This document shows positions 11,201-25,000 of a stretch of DNA of 64,000 nt, in pieces; the first letter of the stretch is position 1; the number at the start of each line of letters is the position of its first letter. Below the pieces are notes generated by a model. The model ran no database searches. It was not told where the DNA came from and was given only the letters and a program-made list of their open reading frames with translations. Source of the DNA: Serinus canaria (Eukaryota > Chordata > Aves > Passeriformes > Fringillidae); the NCBI RefSeq assembly GCF_022539315.1, contig NC_066323.1:17783719-17847718 (forward strand). Reading direction: 5' to 3'. A program made the position numbers and the translations under genes.

Positions 11201-12470
11201 TCACTCCACTGCATTACTCAGACACTGCTAGTTAAACTCCACTCAAGTAATCAGTTACCATTTATTGGTTCAGTTATCTCCTTGTCTCTGCAATCAAAAA
11301 AGAAACTAAAATAATGCACCTCAGGAGCAGCAGTGCAAACACAGTCAGGCAGGGCTGTGCTATTTGAGGGTCAAGTAAAACAGCATTTGAAGTCAAGTGG
11401 CAGTCAAAACCCTGCCTTATTGTGTTCTCCTTACAGAGGTTAGTGCTCACCACTACACTGAAATACAACCAGACTTCCTCTGGAATTTCTGCTCATTTTC
11501 ACCAGAGTAAATCAGGCAAGGGTTTGGATCACAGGAATTAAGTTCATTGGTGACTGAGCTCAGTCACATCACAGAGGGATACCTGTGCAGTGCTTAATCA
11601 GAGAGCTTAGCTCTTTCTTTATGTATAAACACTCTAGATCTTCTACAATACAATTTTCTGTTCTGCCAGTGAATCGTGGCTTCAAGTTTGCTTAATTCTA
11701 CCACAGCATGTATCTCACATAATGGTCTCCCCTGCAGACAAAATTTCTACCCAAAGTACCAAGCTATTCAGAAAGAAACCACTCTTATTTGCCTGAATTG
11801 GTTGGTGTGCTACTTAAATAGCCACATCCACCTAGTGATTTCTCTGAATGCTTGTTTTCAAATGCTTTAAATTATTTTTGGTTCTGTCAAAGTTTGGAAA
11901 AGTTTAGATGGGTACAGAACGCATAAGACTTAGAACACACTCATATCAATCACATATTCAAATTGGGAACATGTAAAGCAACAGGCAGATTAAAGTCTGG
12001 ACCACCAATTTCTGTTCCTAGGACTATGAGCAATACTTCAGTTAGGCTCAGAGACATCTAAGGGAGAGAAAAAAATTAAGAAAGAAACAAGCAAAGGGCA
12101 GAGGGACTGTGTAAATCCTCAGATGGTTTTGACATTTAAGTGTATCAGTTTTCAGATAAGCCATGGACTTTGGATGACATGTGATAGAAGGAGAGAGCTC
12201 AGCAATGGAAGAGAAGAATTAGCAGGGCATTAAGCAGCTCTGTTCCAGTCTGATGGAACTGAGTGTTTTTAAAGGCCACCTGGCATATCAGGCATATCCC
12301 TTTTCAGGCTGTACATGTTACAGGGCTGCAGACCTCAGGCAGATCTCTGCAGTATTTAGCAGTTTGGGGATGAAAGATTGAAGGGTCTCAAATCTCTTTC
12401 TCCTCTTCCACCATGACCCATGGAGCAGACCCCAGCTGAAGGTTAGATTTTGTAAAAGGCCTGCTCTGTG
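8269..12470. other. Long non-coding stretch, mostly unique
   Basis: AT-rich unique DNA. If 8163-8268 is a first exon, its promoter and 5' UTR would lie just inside this stretch, but I see no CpG island or clear TATA box near 8270-8500. T-runs followed by an acceptor-like TTTTTTTTTAACAG at 8656-8670 have no partner donor. The open frame at 9503-9784 matches nothing I recognise. No named repeat seen. Confidence 0.5.
10966..11005. repeat. Two-copy tandem duplication, 20-bp unit
   Basis: GTTCAGGAAGAACTGCCAGG at 10966-10985 is followed at once by the same 20-mer with one change (G to C) at 10986-11005. It looks like a recent local duplication. Confidence 0.95.
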
Positions 12471-12580
12471 ATTTCAGTGTAGAAAATATCCAAATATCCA
12501 TGTTTTTGTGTTATGCTTCTTCATAACATACACTATTTCTCTCCCTTGCCCACTGGCAAAAGTAAAATAACTCATACAAT
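12471..12580 (+). repeat. Unidentified dispersed repeat, copy 1
   Basis: This block aligns with 15331-15432 in the same orientation. Shared words in order include ATTTCAGTGTAGAAAA, TTGTGTTATG, TTCTTCATAACAT, TTTCTCTCCCTTGCCCA and AAGTAAAAT, then ACTCATA. Similarity stops fairly sharply at both ends. I do not recognise the family. It may be an old transposon fragment or a local duplication. Confidence 0.8.
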
Positions 12581-12673
12581 CAACGGCTAAAATCCTTCAC
12601 TACATTTTACCATAAATGTAAAATAACTCATACAATCAACGGCTAGAATTCTTCACTACATTTTACCCTAAAT
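12562..12673. repeat. 56-bp tandem duplication, two copies
   Basis: A 56-bp unit at 12562-12617 is repeated directly at 12618-12673 with only three base differences (A/G, C/T, A/C). The first unit starts inside the right end of the dispersed repeat at 12471-12580, so the duplication arose after that repeat was in place. The near identity implies a fairly recent event. Confidence 0.97.
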
Positions 12674-15330
12674 GATCTTTAAAACCCTCCGAGTTAGTCT
12701 CAGGCTCTGAGGCCATCAGGGCACGTTCAAAGCACACTACAGAAGCCCATGGATACAGTTCTCTGGTCACTGGAGCAAGACTTCCACCTGGATGGCACCT
12801 CAGGTGAGGAGCAGTGGATCCTAAATCCTCCCTGTGGGAAGAGAGCCTGCTGGGACCTGGCCTGTGCTGTGCAGGGGGACCCATGGAGCAGCTGTGTCCT
12901 GGGCAGCCCTGTCCCTGTGTCCCCTTTGGGGGGACACACAGGGTGTGTCTGAGCACCTGCTGCAATTGGGATTGAACCATGTGACACAAACATTAATCAC
13001 CTGGCCTCACAACCCTGGCCACAAGCTGAAATAGCTCAGGTGACCCTCAGACACTGCATGGCCCTGCCACAGTCAGAGCTGACAAGCTTCTCCTGACCAG
13101 GAGCCAGGCCTGATATTCCCAAAAGGAGGTTCCTGCACTCTGACCTTTCTCCTTGCACTGAGGAAACTCACTCCATTATTTGATGGGGAAAGAAAGCTCT
13201 TACCCACCTTTTTTCTTCCATCACAGGCCTCAGAGCAGCCTGGTCTAGAGAAAGGTGGCTCTGCCCATGGCAGGGGAGTGGATTTGAGGATCTTTAAAGT
13301 TCCCTTCTCACCCAAGCCAGCCTGTGATTCCCTCACATCCATCTCCAAGTCAGCTGTGCAAAATCAGACATGAGAAGAATTGATTGAGTTTGCTAATGAC
13401 ACTGACCTGGTTTTCCTTCTGACCTTTTCTTTATTTTCCAGTGACTGCCTTCCTTCAGAGCTCTTAATGACATTTAGAACCAGATTTTTAATTAATGTAC
13501 CTAAGAATCAGATAGTCAATTAGGATTTAACAAATACCCCATAGTCTAAGCATACCAGCTCTACTGATGAGGTAGGCATATAAAAGCTTTGGAAAATCAG
13601 TCAGACATCTATCTGCAGCTTAGAGCACCTAATAACCTTAAAATGTAATCTAATATTTAAGTTCTAGATAGTCTAAAAAGTTCTTGGTTTTCATTATGTA
13701 TATCATGCATATATACAGAGGGAATATTTATCAGTCTCTTAAACCAAGAATAGAAAACATTGAAAAAAAAATACCAACCCCAATCCTTTGAGCCTCATAA
13801 ACTTTCCAAGGAAATTAACTGTCCTGTAATACTGCTGGTAGAAAATGAGTGTGAGCAGCAAGCAGTATTCCAAAGCACAGTAGCAAGAGTAATTGGCTTC
13901 CCTCTCCAACCCAAAGTCCTTGACCTTTTGCTCCTCATTAGAGACATAAAACATGGGGAAAACAGCTACATTTGTCATATTTCTTGTAAAATTATACAAG
14001 TAGAAATTGAAACAGTTTGGAGTCAATAAAGCGAATTTGAAAAGCTGCCTGTAGGAAATTGCTAAGAATAGAATTCCTCAAATCCCCTTGAAGTGATTTT
14101 AGAAGTAGTTATGCCACGAGCACTTGTACAATGCACTTCAAAGTATTAAAACTTTAACAGAGAAATTATAAACAAAGCTGTAAAATTTAAAGATGCTAAG
14201 GCATCTGCTATTTAAACCACAGATCCTGGTGAAATAAAAGCAATCATACAAATACCTGAATTTAGAAACATTCTGATGCTGCTTTTCTCCATTTCATTCA
14301 TTACTGGCATTAAAGGGTCTCATTGAGAGAACAGCAGAATTGAAACATACTGTAACCTACACATGGTTGCTCCTCCTGTCTTTAGTGCTATATTTAATTT
14401 AAACCCCAGACCTCATGAAGCAGGATATCATCATAGGTAAATTCTACTACTATTGACAGAAGTTAACACTGTCTTAACTGGCTGCTAAGACAAAACAATT
14501 GTCTGAACTTCAAGCTCTAGGATTTAAGAAGTAAATAACTTTAGGCAACATCTGACAGCATATTTCAGGCACAAATATTAATGTGTACATTAATAGAGGC
14601 ACTAATGTTGCCTCAAACAGAAGCATAAGAAAGCAATATTGATAATAATAATTTAATTAAATAGGGAACATTAAAGTAACTGATGTATCAGCACAGAAAT
14701 ATTGTGTTTCCAAAATTGCAGTAGAATATCTCTTGATGAGAATATTCATGCTGTGAATCAACACTGAAAGAAACACAGTAGTTGCTGTAAAGGAGGAGGA
14801 AAGAGAGCTCCAGCCAAGGGTGTAAGATTAATTGCCACTTCAATCCACCACTCCTAAGTAATTTGCAATAGTCAGTCAGCTTCTCTGTCTTCAGAAGTTA
14901 AAGCAATAAGGCAAGCAAAAATAATTGAACCTGCAGGTTTTTTGCATATGTACTAGTTCTACATATAGAGTTGTTCTATACAGTATTACATAAATATATA
15001 TAACATACATATATATATATATATGTACAAATACCATGTATAGTTTCCTAGAAATAGCAGCTGTACAAATATAACTTTAATTGCAATGAAGGATTGAAGG
15101 ATAACACAGAGATACCCAGCAGGGTATGTGGGACACAATAACACACCTTGCTGGTTATCTGTATGTCAGTGAAATTAACAGCAGAGCCACCTCATGCAAA
15201 GTATCATATTTAGAAGCCCCACATGAAAGACCTGAGCCCAGCTTTAACCTGTATACAATGTATAGTATCAGGGTACTCCAACTTACTTTTCTTTTATTCT
15301 TTTTATGTATTTTCTATGTGTTGGTCTATT
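12674..15330. other. Non-coding stretch, GC-richer at its left end
   Basis: About 12690-13340 is GC-richer with many CAG/CTG/CCTGGG words. From 13400 it is AT-rich. The open frames at 12663-12989 (-) and 13760-14029 (+) lack splice context and known motifs. A short (AT)8 tract lies at 15009-15024. No gene recognised. Confidence 0.5.
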
Positions 15331-15432
15331 ATTTCAGTGTAGAAAAAATCTGGATTCTTGTGTTATGTTTCTTCATAACATGTACTGTTTCTCTCCCTTG
15401 CCCATTGGCACAAGTAAAATGACTCATATAAT
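15331..15432 (+). repeat. Unidentified dispersed repeat, copy 2
   Basis: This is the partner of 12471-12580, about 2.9 kb away and in the same orientation. The copies share most bases over about 100 bp, with small indels near 15347-15356. This copy lacks the 56-bp tandem duplication. It overlaps the end of a chance hydrophobic open frame (15126-15422) that matches no protein I know. Confidence 0.8.
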
Positions 15433-18400
15433 GAATTAGCAGCACAATTTTCTCTTTAAAAATCTGATATGTTTGAAATTTTACAAGTAAACTGCAGTAA
15501 TATTCCATTTATTATAATGCATAACTAGCAGACACATTTGCTAATTATGATTTAGGCACAAAACCTGAGAAACAGAAATTGTATCATTCCATTGTAACTT
15601 GTACTCTGATTCACATAAAGCAATTATTTATTTACAACAAAAAGAAAAGTTTAATTCTTATAGTCAAAATCTGGCTTATGAAGACTTGCCTCCATTTCTT
15701 AGGGGAGAAAATAGAAACCAACAGAAAAACCTGGTAAAGGTGTTTACTAAACTGTTTGTTGAACAAGCTTCAATATCCAGATTCATAACTAGTTTTTAAA
15801 TCTGCACGTTTCAATGTACAAAAATCTTTCCAGAATACCTCCTGACATTTTGAAATGTATTTATTCATCTATTCCCTACCAACATGCTTATTAAACAACT
15901 TTATTTAATTATTATGAAACAGGCAGTTTGCACATCAAAGGTTAATTGAGAGTTTCGTTATTTTTTTCCCAATATCCCATGCTGAAATACCTTGATAAAG
16001 CTGTCTTGTACAGACATTTTCAAAGAGCACTTTCCAACTCTCTCTTTGCCAAGGAAGAAGTGTCCATCAGAGCTCCAGGCTCCCAGAGGCTGCGGTTACA
16101 GACCTCCAGCATCGCCACATTCTTCTTGTCTAGCCCTGTAATTTTTTTGCCAGGTACTCTGTATGCTAAGCTGTTTCATTTCAATTGCCCTGAGGGTTTC
16201 TTCCTCACTAACTAATGGGGAGCTTGATGCATCATTACTTTAACATAGAACAATGTGATAAAGCTGTAGGATTCTCCAGTAAAAAAAATTACTGGCTCTG
16301 CTCTTTATAAATTAGTTGTCTAAATATTCAGCTGTACATCAGCAAGGCCTTTGTATTTAGAATGGCATTTAGGAGAAATATTTTACAAGGCTCAACTAAT
16401 TTCTATAAAACAAAGGATCATTTCAAACTGTTTATCTGCACACACAAAAAACATATGGAGACAGGATGAAGGCATGAACTTGCTCCACACAAAAACACAG
16501 AACATTGCATATTCATAAACGTCAAAAACAGGTTTGTTTTCTTTTAATAGCCTAATTAAACTGAAACACCATAGAGACCTTTGGGGGCTACAGTGATTAT
16601 AGCTTACCAAACCTAGGGTTGTTTGTAGATGCAGAGGTTGTGTTTTGCTGTTCACTCTGTAAGATCCTGATCTGAAGCCTCAGAATGGCTTAGGAATCAT
16701 TTCCCCGGCACCTAAACAGAGCTGAGGCAGTTCAGAGAAAAGCTGCCAGGCTGCAGACAAAACTCATTCTTGTCTACATTCCTGTTGACTCAGTTCCCAA
16801 ATTTGCATTTCTCTGTCTTTTGCATATTCTTTGTGTAAAGTTTTTAATTACCACATTCATATTTTTCTCTCACAGCAATGTCAGTGGGAGGGACCATCCT
16901 GAAACATGTTTTACTGGTAGTCCTTTTCCTCTTTGGTGCTGTGTGTTGGGATAACAGTTTAGGTGTCTCCTGTTAACTTGAGCTACCTACCATACACATT
17001 CATCTTTTTGAATTCCTGCTAGCATCCTCCAGCAGTTTCCTTAGTGACTCCTGTGCATTTCTGCCTATGACCTCCTGTCTAAAGCTTAAAGATTAAGAGC
17101 TCCCAAATGCTTTTACAGACATAATTGATGGGGTTTAGAGCAGTCCTTGCTATTGTCAAATCCTACCACTGATCTAGAGCTGAATATCAGAAGGTCATGG
17201 CACTGACACCTTAGACAAACCCTCATTTCTTTATCACGTTGAGTCCAACAAGATTCTGGATGTACACAAACATCCAGCAACACAAACAGTGCATTCATTC
17301 CTACTTCTTGGCAAAAAGGGTGATGCTTCTCGTATTAAATTACACTGCCTCCCAAAAATACTTGGTTTATAACATATTTCATTTCTTCCAAAAAATTCAG
17401 CCCTTATCAATGCCTGGGAAGGAAAAATAGTAATTTAAGCAGTGGAAATGAATAATTACCAGGTACATTAATAACATAATGATAATCCACCTCTTCGTGC
17501 CACACGTTCAGAGTGGAGCCCTCCAATGTTCCGTGGTTCAGTGGACTGGAAATCCTGGCTGCATGTTCCATCTGCCACAGCTCTTTGGAGAAGTCAGCTG
17601 CCTCCTCCACTCCCTTTTACACAGTGTATCAGGACCTGGGCAAGGACAAATACATGGGTTAATATTTCAGAAACTGCACAGAAAAATTATGATGCTATAA
17701 GGTTGCACTCATGTGTAAAGGGGCTGATCTGGTCCCAGGAAAATCAATAAAGTTTTGTTATTGACTTTGCTTGGAGCAGCATTGATCTCCAAAGGCAACA
17801 AATGCATTGAATTAGGTTAGTAAATTGCTGTTCCCACGACCAAGTTAAAAGACAAATGAGTAGTTAAGTGAGAGTCTGGTTACAATATCACATCACAGGG
17901 CTTCCTGGTTATTTTCTTGTGGAATTCAGACAGCAGAATTTCAAAGAAAAATATTCTCCAATCAGACACACGGGAGTTTTATATATATAAAAAAAATCAT
18001 TTACAACCAGAAAGACTGTAAATCTGTCTCACACCAAAAGGAACCTAAAAATCAAAGTTAAAGACATCCTGTTAGAAGGCTGAATAAAGACCAGCTGATT
18101 TCTTGACTGAGAATTTCACACAGTTCTGGCTAAATACATTAGAAAATGCATTCTGTCAGGACTGAATATTTAATTTAAATATGCTTTCAAAAATTCAGAC
18201 TATATCTTGATTAATGAAGCTTTTTTTGATTAATGAACCATTGCAGAAAATCTCTGTGGGAGAATGCCATGTTAAAATGAAGAAGCTTTTAATGCAGACT
18301 TTAAAAACTTTTCTGAGTGGATATTCACACAGGTCTTAAGACTTGCATGATCCATTTATATGCACAGATTAGAAATGATGGCATTTCCTTTTTGCAGGGG

Positions 18401-21400
18401 TCTTGTGTGTCTGCTCCCAGTGATTACATGGCACAGTCAGGCAGTTCTCAGAATAAAACACTCACAGAAAAAGATGACCTATAATGCAATAGGTTATGTA
18501 CCACAGAAGACAGCCTATAAATATTTAAAATGATGGATACATGAAAAAGCATAGTTATTTTTATTTGCTGTCTCATTCCAAGGGCAGAAGCACCTTCAGT
18601 GCTAAAGATACTGACTCTGCATCACTCAAATATACATAGATATATTGAGAGATAATAATACATAGTAATACAAGGAAATGAAATTATTCCTGTGTTCATA
18701 AAATTCCTCTTACAGTGAAATCATTGGTAAGCAGCACTTGGCCAATAAGAGCTCTTCAGTGGATAAATTCTTAATGATGGAAAATAGGCTAACACTTTTA
18801 AATTCTGTTTACATACGACCTTATTTTCTTTCTCTCCTTTCCTTAAACTGGAATATTACCATTATTTTCCTCCAAAAAACCTACTTAAACAGAGAAGACA
18901 AGTGAGTGCAAAGCACTTAAACTCTTAAACAAGCAGCCAGACTCAATGTAAAATGGAGCTTTTTGATTTGAGAACTTTTTTTGAAAATTCAACATGACAC
19001 ACATAAAATCTTTATTGTCAGCAGCCAAGCAATTCAGAGCTAGTTCTGTAATCCCAGTGTGGGACCTAAAGTGCACACAGGAAGCTGGATTCAATTTTTC
19101 ACTTAATTCCAGAAGTTACCCATTATCCTTCCTTACTAAGTAAAGGGGTTACTTTTCCTTGGCAAGCTCCTTGGTATGCAGAGCTAAAATTGGGTCTCAG
19201 TCACAAAAGACCTGTCAGTAGACATTAAATTATCTAATTACTACTGAACGTGTTATTGAACAAGTCATATTTAAAGTAGGAATGACACAAATCGAAATCC
19301 ATTCTTAAAATAGCCCTAAGTGACACACACACACCAGTGCAGCCTCAGCATTCTGCTACTGCCTCATCCACAGTGTCCAGTGTGAGTCACAGCTGAGACT
19401 TGGGAAATTATACATTCTCAATACTTTGGGCTTAATAGGAGATGTGGTGAGAAGCAATGCAAGGAAAATGAAGCCATCCAATCAAGATTCTAGTTTTTAA
19501 AAGACAACAATTTCAGCCCACGGGGGTTTTATTCATCAATAACAATTGCAGTGAGACCCAACACAGAAAGTAGATCTTTAATATCAATAACACAAAATGC
19601 TACCTTGCTAATGAAGACATATGAGTTTATTGATGAATTGTGCAGGAATGTTTATGCTGGTTTTGCTTCTAATTGCTCATATATGGATGAGCTCTTCAAT
19701 TTTACTGCATCTGCAAGCAAGGACTTGTAGCAATGGTAAGGGGGTTTATTATAGCCTGTCTTCCCCCTCCCATCCTTCTTACAGCCTACATTTCCCCAAG
19801 CAGGGTTCTGCTGTGCTCGGTGTGTACCAAGCACAGGCAGAGTAAGGCAGGATCACATTCAGCCTGTGGAAATCCAGCTCACCTTTATCATGGGTTTGGG
19901 AAACACTGACCAACTCTGCTGCCACATCTCTGCCAGGGACCAGGGCTGCAGGGCCCACAGACCCAACACAGCCACAGGTACCAGCAAGCTGCCAAAAGGA
20001 TGCACACCCACCAAATCATACAGAGATCTCAAGAGTGCTCCACCAGGCCAGCCCCTTGAAGGATATGATCCACAGACATTTGCCTGTCCTTGTTGTGGCC
20101 AAACTACCTGCCCCAAAAGCCTGCAGCTTGAGAGTGCTCACTGCAACTTCTCAGAGAGCAAGCTGCACCATCTTAGGCTCTAGGAATAGGGAGGAATGCA
20201 TGACCTTCAGAATATGGATAAAATGAGGTTTAATATACACATTACTTCTAACACTGCTTTGATTTTTCTTTCTTTTTGAGTGGTTCCTTAAGTTGATATG
20301 GACCAGGTGCAAAGTTCACAGCCTAAACCTATGAAGTTTCAGAGGTGTGCAGTTCAGTATTTAGTTTAATCTGACTTCTAGAAGAAAATATCAGGAGAGA
20401 GACACACAATCTGGTCTCCCGAATAAAAATGAGTTTTCAAGTAAAAAATGGACATGAACTACCAACTAAGATCTTTACAAAAACTCCCAAAAGACATACA
20501 GATATGGAGAAAAATCTAATTCTTTGACTTGTTCAATATGATGAATAAAAACTGTAATTTCTTTCCTTTCTAATAAGGAAAGCCATCTCCTCTCATTCAG
20601 TCCCTCAGAAATCATTACAAATAAAACTCCACAGGAACTGGCTTTCCAAACCTGTCACCTGTTTCCTTTAGAATAATTTTATATACTGGCATATATGAAA
20701 CCATAAAAAGTCTATCTCCCACAGATATAGCCTAGAGGATGCCACCATCATTAGCAAGTAAACTGTTAGGCCATTAGTACAGCAGGACAGGGTGTGCTAG
20801 GAAAATATGGCCTCCTCATTTCCATATTTAAACTAAATAAGAAAATAAGAAAAAAAAGTTAGCAGTAACGCATAATTTGATGCACAGGATATTTGGCACA
20901 TTTTAGGGCCTGCAAACAAGTGTAAAACTTTTATCCCTGATTTGCAGAGACATTCACTATGTTTACAATACACATATTCATCAGCAATTACATTTCAGAT
21001 ATCAGTCATATTTCAAGCTCAAAAGATTTACTTTTGCAGTAGAAAACATATCTAAATGAGAATTAGCAATGGGAAAATACCTGAAACTCTGATCTCCTTT
21101 CTTTTAAAGATGTCAGAAATTAAATATTTGCACTGATATCAATGGGGCATTAAATCTATAACTAATTCCATATGTGTGCAGGCTATAAGGATTAGAAGTG
21201 TAGAAGGATGCTGTACAATAAATCAAAAACACAGCAAATTCTGCAAGGCTGCTGAAGCGAGTCGCTCCAGGCAAAGAGGATATGAAAATTAAGTCAATTT
21301 ATGGGAGGAAAAACCACACTAACCCTCTAAGTATTAATTACTTCTAATACAGCAGCACCTGGATAATTCAATCCCTTTATTCATGTAAATATACACACAT

Positions 21401-22000
21401 CAAGAAAAGGAAGGTTCTAGACCCAAAGGTCTAGGCCTTTTGGCTTAGTTTAGAGGGCACATGGTCACAGAGGAGAGGGATTTGTACATCAATTTCTAAC
21501 TAAAGCTCTGTACAAGTGGGCTCAAATCTAGGGTTGCTTCAGCTAGATCAGATTGGACCTATTTTCCAAGACGAAAGTGAGAAAACTTTCTATAGATAAT
21601 TGTTGCAATAAGATTACAGCTGTTAGTACAGTTTACAATCTTAGTCTATATTTAGCTCTTCAAAATGACTACCCTGATGAAATGAAGTAACAGAGAAAAT
21701 GACCCCATGGTTGACTTATCTAATGTTAAATCTTTTTTTCTATGAGCAGCAGAATAAGGTTTGATACCCACTGGCCCCGATGTGACCTTCACTGGCAAAA
21801 TCTTAAAGGGATAAATTAAATTTCTTCTATCTAGCTGTTGTTTACAGATTTGTCATGCTCTGGAACATACCTCCAGCAGTGGAGACTCCATGCCAGTGGA
21901 GGTGTTTTAAAATCAAGAGATGGACTGCTGTAGACAACAGATCAGAGATGCTGTTAACCAGCCATGTGGTAAAAAAATACAGATTTCAAGTTCCAAAAGA
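15433..22000. other. Long non-coding stretch, nothing recognised
   Basis: AT-rich unique sequence. About 19840-20180 is GC-richer. A direct pair of TTGATTAATGAA words (18208-18219 and 18227-18238) is homeodomain-like but short. Open frames here are under 110 codons with no known motif. No named repeat or RNA gene seen. Confidence 0.5.
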
Positions 22001-25000
22001 AAGCTCTGGAATCCTGGTACAGAGAGGTCAGCAGAGCAGGCCTCTCCAAAAAAAAGGCCAATGAATTTCTTGATCTGTCTTCTGGCTTGCTTCAGCCCTG
22101 TGAATCAAATAACTGAGGAAGGCTCATAAAAGTGAGTAAACAAACATAAAAGGGTGGCCCGGAGTGCTATTGTATTTCAGAGCTGGCTCACTGCTCTTGT
22201 TAAAGGGCTGCTACAGACATATACAAAGAATCATATGAATAATGCTGGAGCCATCTACCTACAGCACAGAAACGTGATCTTTTTCTGTTTAAATGTGTCT
22301 GAAATTTGTTAGAACTGGAAAAAAGATTATGCTTGCCTAAAAAGGCCATGATCTCACACTCAGTGCCTTCTCTGATTGAGGGCTGGGAGGTGAAAAAAGC
22401 CCAAAAATTTATTCTGCCCTTGCTGGCTTAATAACTTTAACATACTATTTCTGAGAAAGATGAAAAAATCAGACTTGTAAAAAGTAAATCATAAAGAAGA
22501 AAAAAAAGAGGTTTTAACTAACAAAGGAGGAAAGGAAACCATGGGAGGCAGCTTAATGCTACAACATCGGGTAACAATACCAAAGTCTGAAGTCTTTTAT
22601 TCATTAATTTGAAAGAGTTTGGCTCCAACTCTTTATTTTAGCTTTTCATTTTTGTTTGTTTGTTTTTCCCTCCCAAAGGAAATCTGGACTGTAGATGATT
22701 ACTTTGAAAACAAAGCAGTAGAAAACTGTGGCAGAGAGACTCTTCAAAAGAGATAATTTGAGGAGTAGAACATGCTTTAAATTAACTCTCAGTTGCAGCA
22801 GTGATGGGCCTCAGGGTTGGGTGACACAGCCTCACATTAATTACTTGCTAACAGAGTGGGACTGTCTGCAATACAACACAAGGATAAATATTAGGAGAAG
22901 TAGTTTCAAGAGGTTAGGCTAAAAGAAAGCCTTTTTTTGAAAACATTAAGAAATCTGGGGAGGTTAAATACAAAGTTGAAACTAATACAAATACACACAA
23001 TACCCTTTTCTAATTAGCATGAACCTCTGGCTAGGGATCTGCTCATGGAAGAGCACTAGAGATAAGACAGCTGGTAATGTCCACAACTGAATAGCAGAGA
23101 TTTTTCAATCTATTAAGAAATGAAACACTACATTCAAAACAACATAAGCTGGTTACTAATTTAGAGTACAAGAAGATCTGCTAAATTTTCCTAGAAGTAC
23201 AAACTGACTTCAAGTTAATCTCTGTGGGGATTGGACCTGAACTCATGAACCACTGCTGATCAAATGGGATCTTTAAAGACCATGAACTCCCCGTTCAACC
23301 TTTTCTGGGAGTTTGATCATTTAGAAAATGTTCAATAAGATATGCTGTGAGCCAGAACTGTGTTATGGGGAGAGCTCTCATGAGACACCTCAGACCATCC
23401 TGCTGCAGCACTGCTAACCACTTACACATTAGGGGCACACCTACAGAGCATTGGATTCTCAGGGAGAAGAGTCATTTCCATTCAGCAGAAACAGCAGCAG
23501 GATTTCAGATTCACTCTATGATTCAGATGGAGAAATTAAACCATTTTCCCTTTAGCTACTGTCTCAACCCCTGACACGCCATGGCTTAATTATTTTATCA
23601 CCTTTGGTAATGTGCCTAGTCAAAACTGTCGTACACTATTGTGTGTTTGTAATAAACTCATCACAGTTATACAGGAGGAAAATAGATGTTTCTGTGATCA
23701 GGATCTCTGCTTTACAGCAGAATGGAAATCAGTCAGGATAGGGATGCCAGAAGCCTGCCCTTAATCTATCTCCTAGAAACTCCTCAGCTAGGGAAAAGCT
23801 CTTTCATTATTTAAAGTACAGCTGCATATTAAAATTTACATTTTAAACTATCACCTTTTATCTCAGTTTTCTAGTTGAATGTTTTGGAAGGCAGATAAAA
23901 TGATGCACTCTCCTGTGGATTAAGTGTAATTGAAGTTTGGGTTGGAGGGACAGGACCCACGCTGTTATCTGGGGCTTGAAAAACATATAAAACCACAGCT
24001 CAAGAAAAATCATGGTAGTTCCACATCATCTTTCAGCTGTTCTGCTTGCTGAGGCCATCACTCCTGTTCATTTTAATTTTTTCTACTGTCTCAGAGTGGA
24101 CTAGCCCTAACTTGTACAAACCTCTGTGCAATTCCAAATCTTGCACTTGCTTTCTGTGAGACCAGGGGTGGGGTGAAGTGGTGTTAAGCCAAGTTTGCCA
24201 AAGAATGGAAACACAGAAAATTTCACACCCTTACCCATCCTACAAGTTTTCAAATACCAGAGAGAGAAGTGGCAGGCACCAAAGATTTGAAAAGCATCCT
24301 CTTCAAGGCAGCAGCTGCTTGCTCTGAAAAACACAAGTGGCCATTCCCTGGGGTCACCTGTGAATGCAAGGACATAACCAAATAAAGAAATATTCCCAGC
24401 AAAATGGAAGTCTGCCTCCCAGAGGATATTTTCTTCTGCCAAGCTAAGAAGGTGTTTAGGAACATGGGCAAAAATAAGCAGTCCCTCGCTGTGGAGGTGG
24501 AGTGCTCTGACTTCTATGGATTTTTTAGAATTAGTTCAAGGAAAAATTAGTAGAGTGTTCCCAACACTCCTGGTGACCTGTGCCAAATGGAGCAGCTGGC
24601 ATTAATAGAGTAAATGAGATGATTATATTAAAGATGAATGGTACAGCTTTACAAAAATAAATATCTAACACTGTTTAGACTTCAAATCAGCTCCAGTAGG
24701 AGCAGTCCTAACAGTTACAAATGAACATAGAATTCAAGTCTAAGAATGAAAATCAGAGTCTCCATTTACCTTCCCACCATGACCAGGATTTAGATTTTGT
24801 AAGTGTATAACAAATCTGATGTGATTTGCTTTTTAGGTTTAGCAAAAAGAAGTCCCCATCACTGTGGCATTTTAAGCACCTACCAACATCATGTCACCTG
24901 GGAAAGACTGAGATCAGAACAAAGGTATATTTTGATCTTACTGGAAACCAGAATGCCTTCAATAAAAGGAGCTTGATGCTTTGCGCTGTGGTAAAATGAA

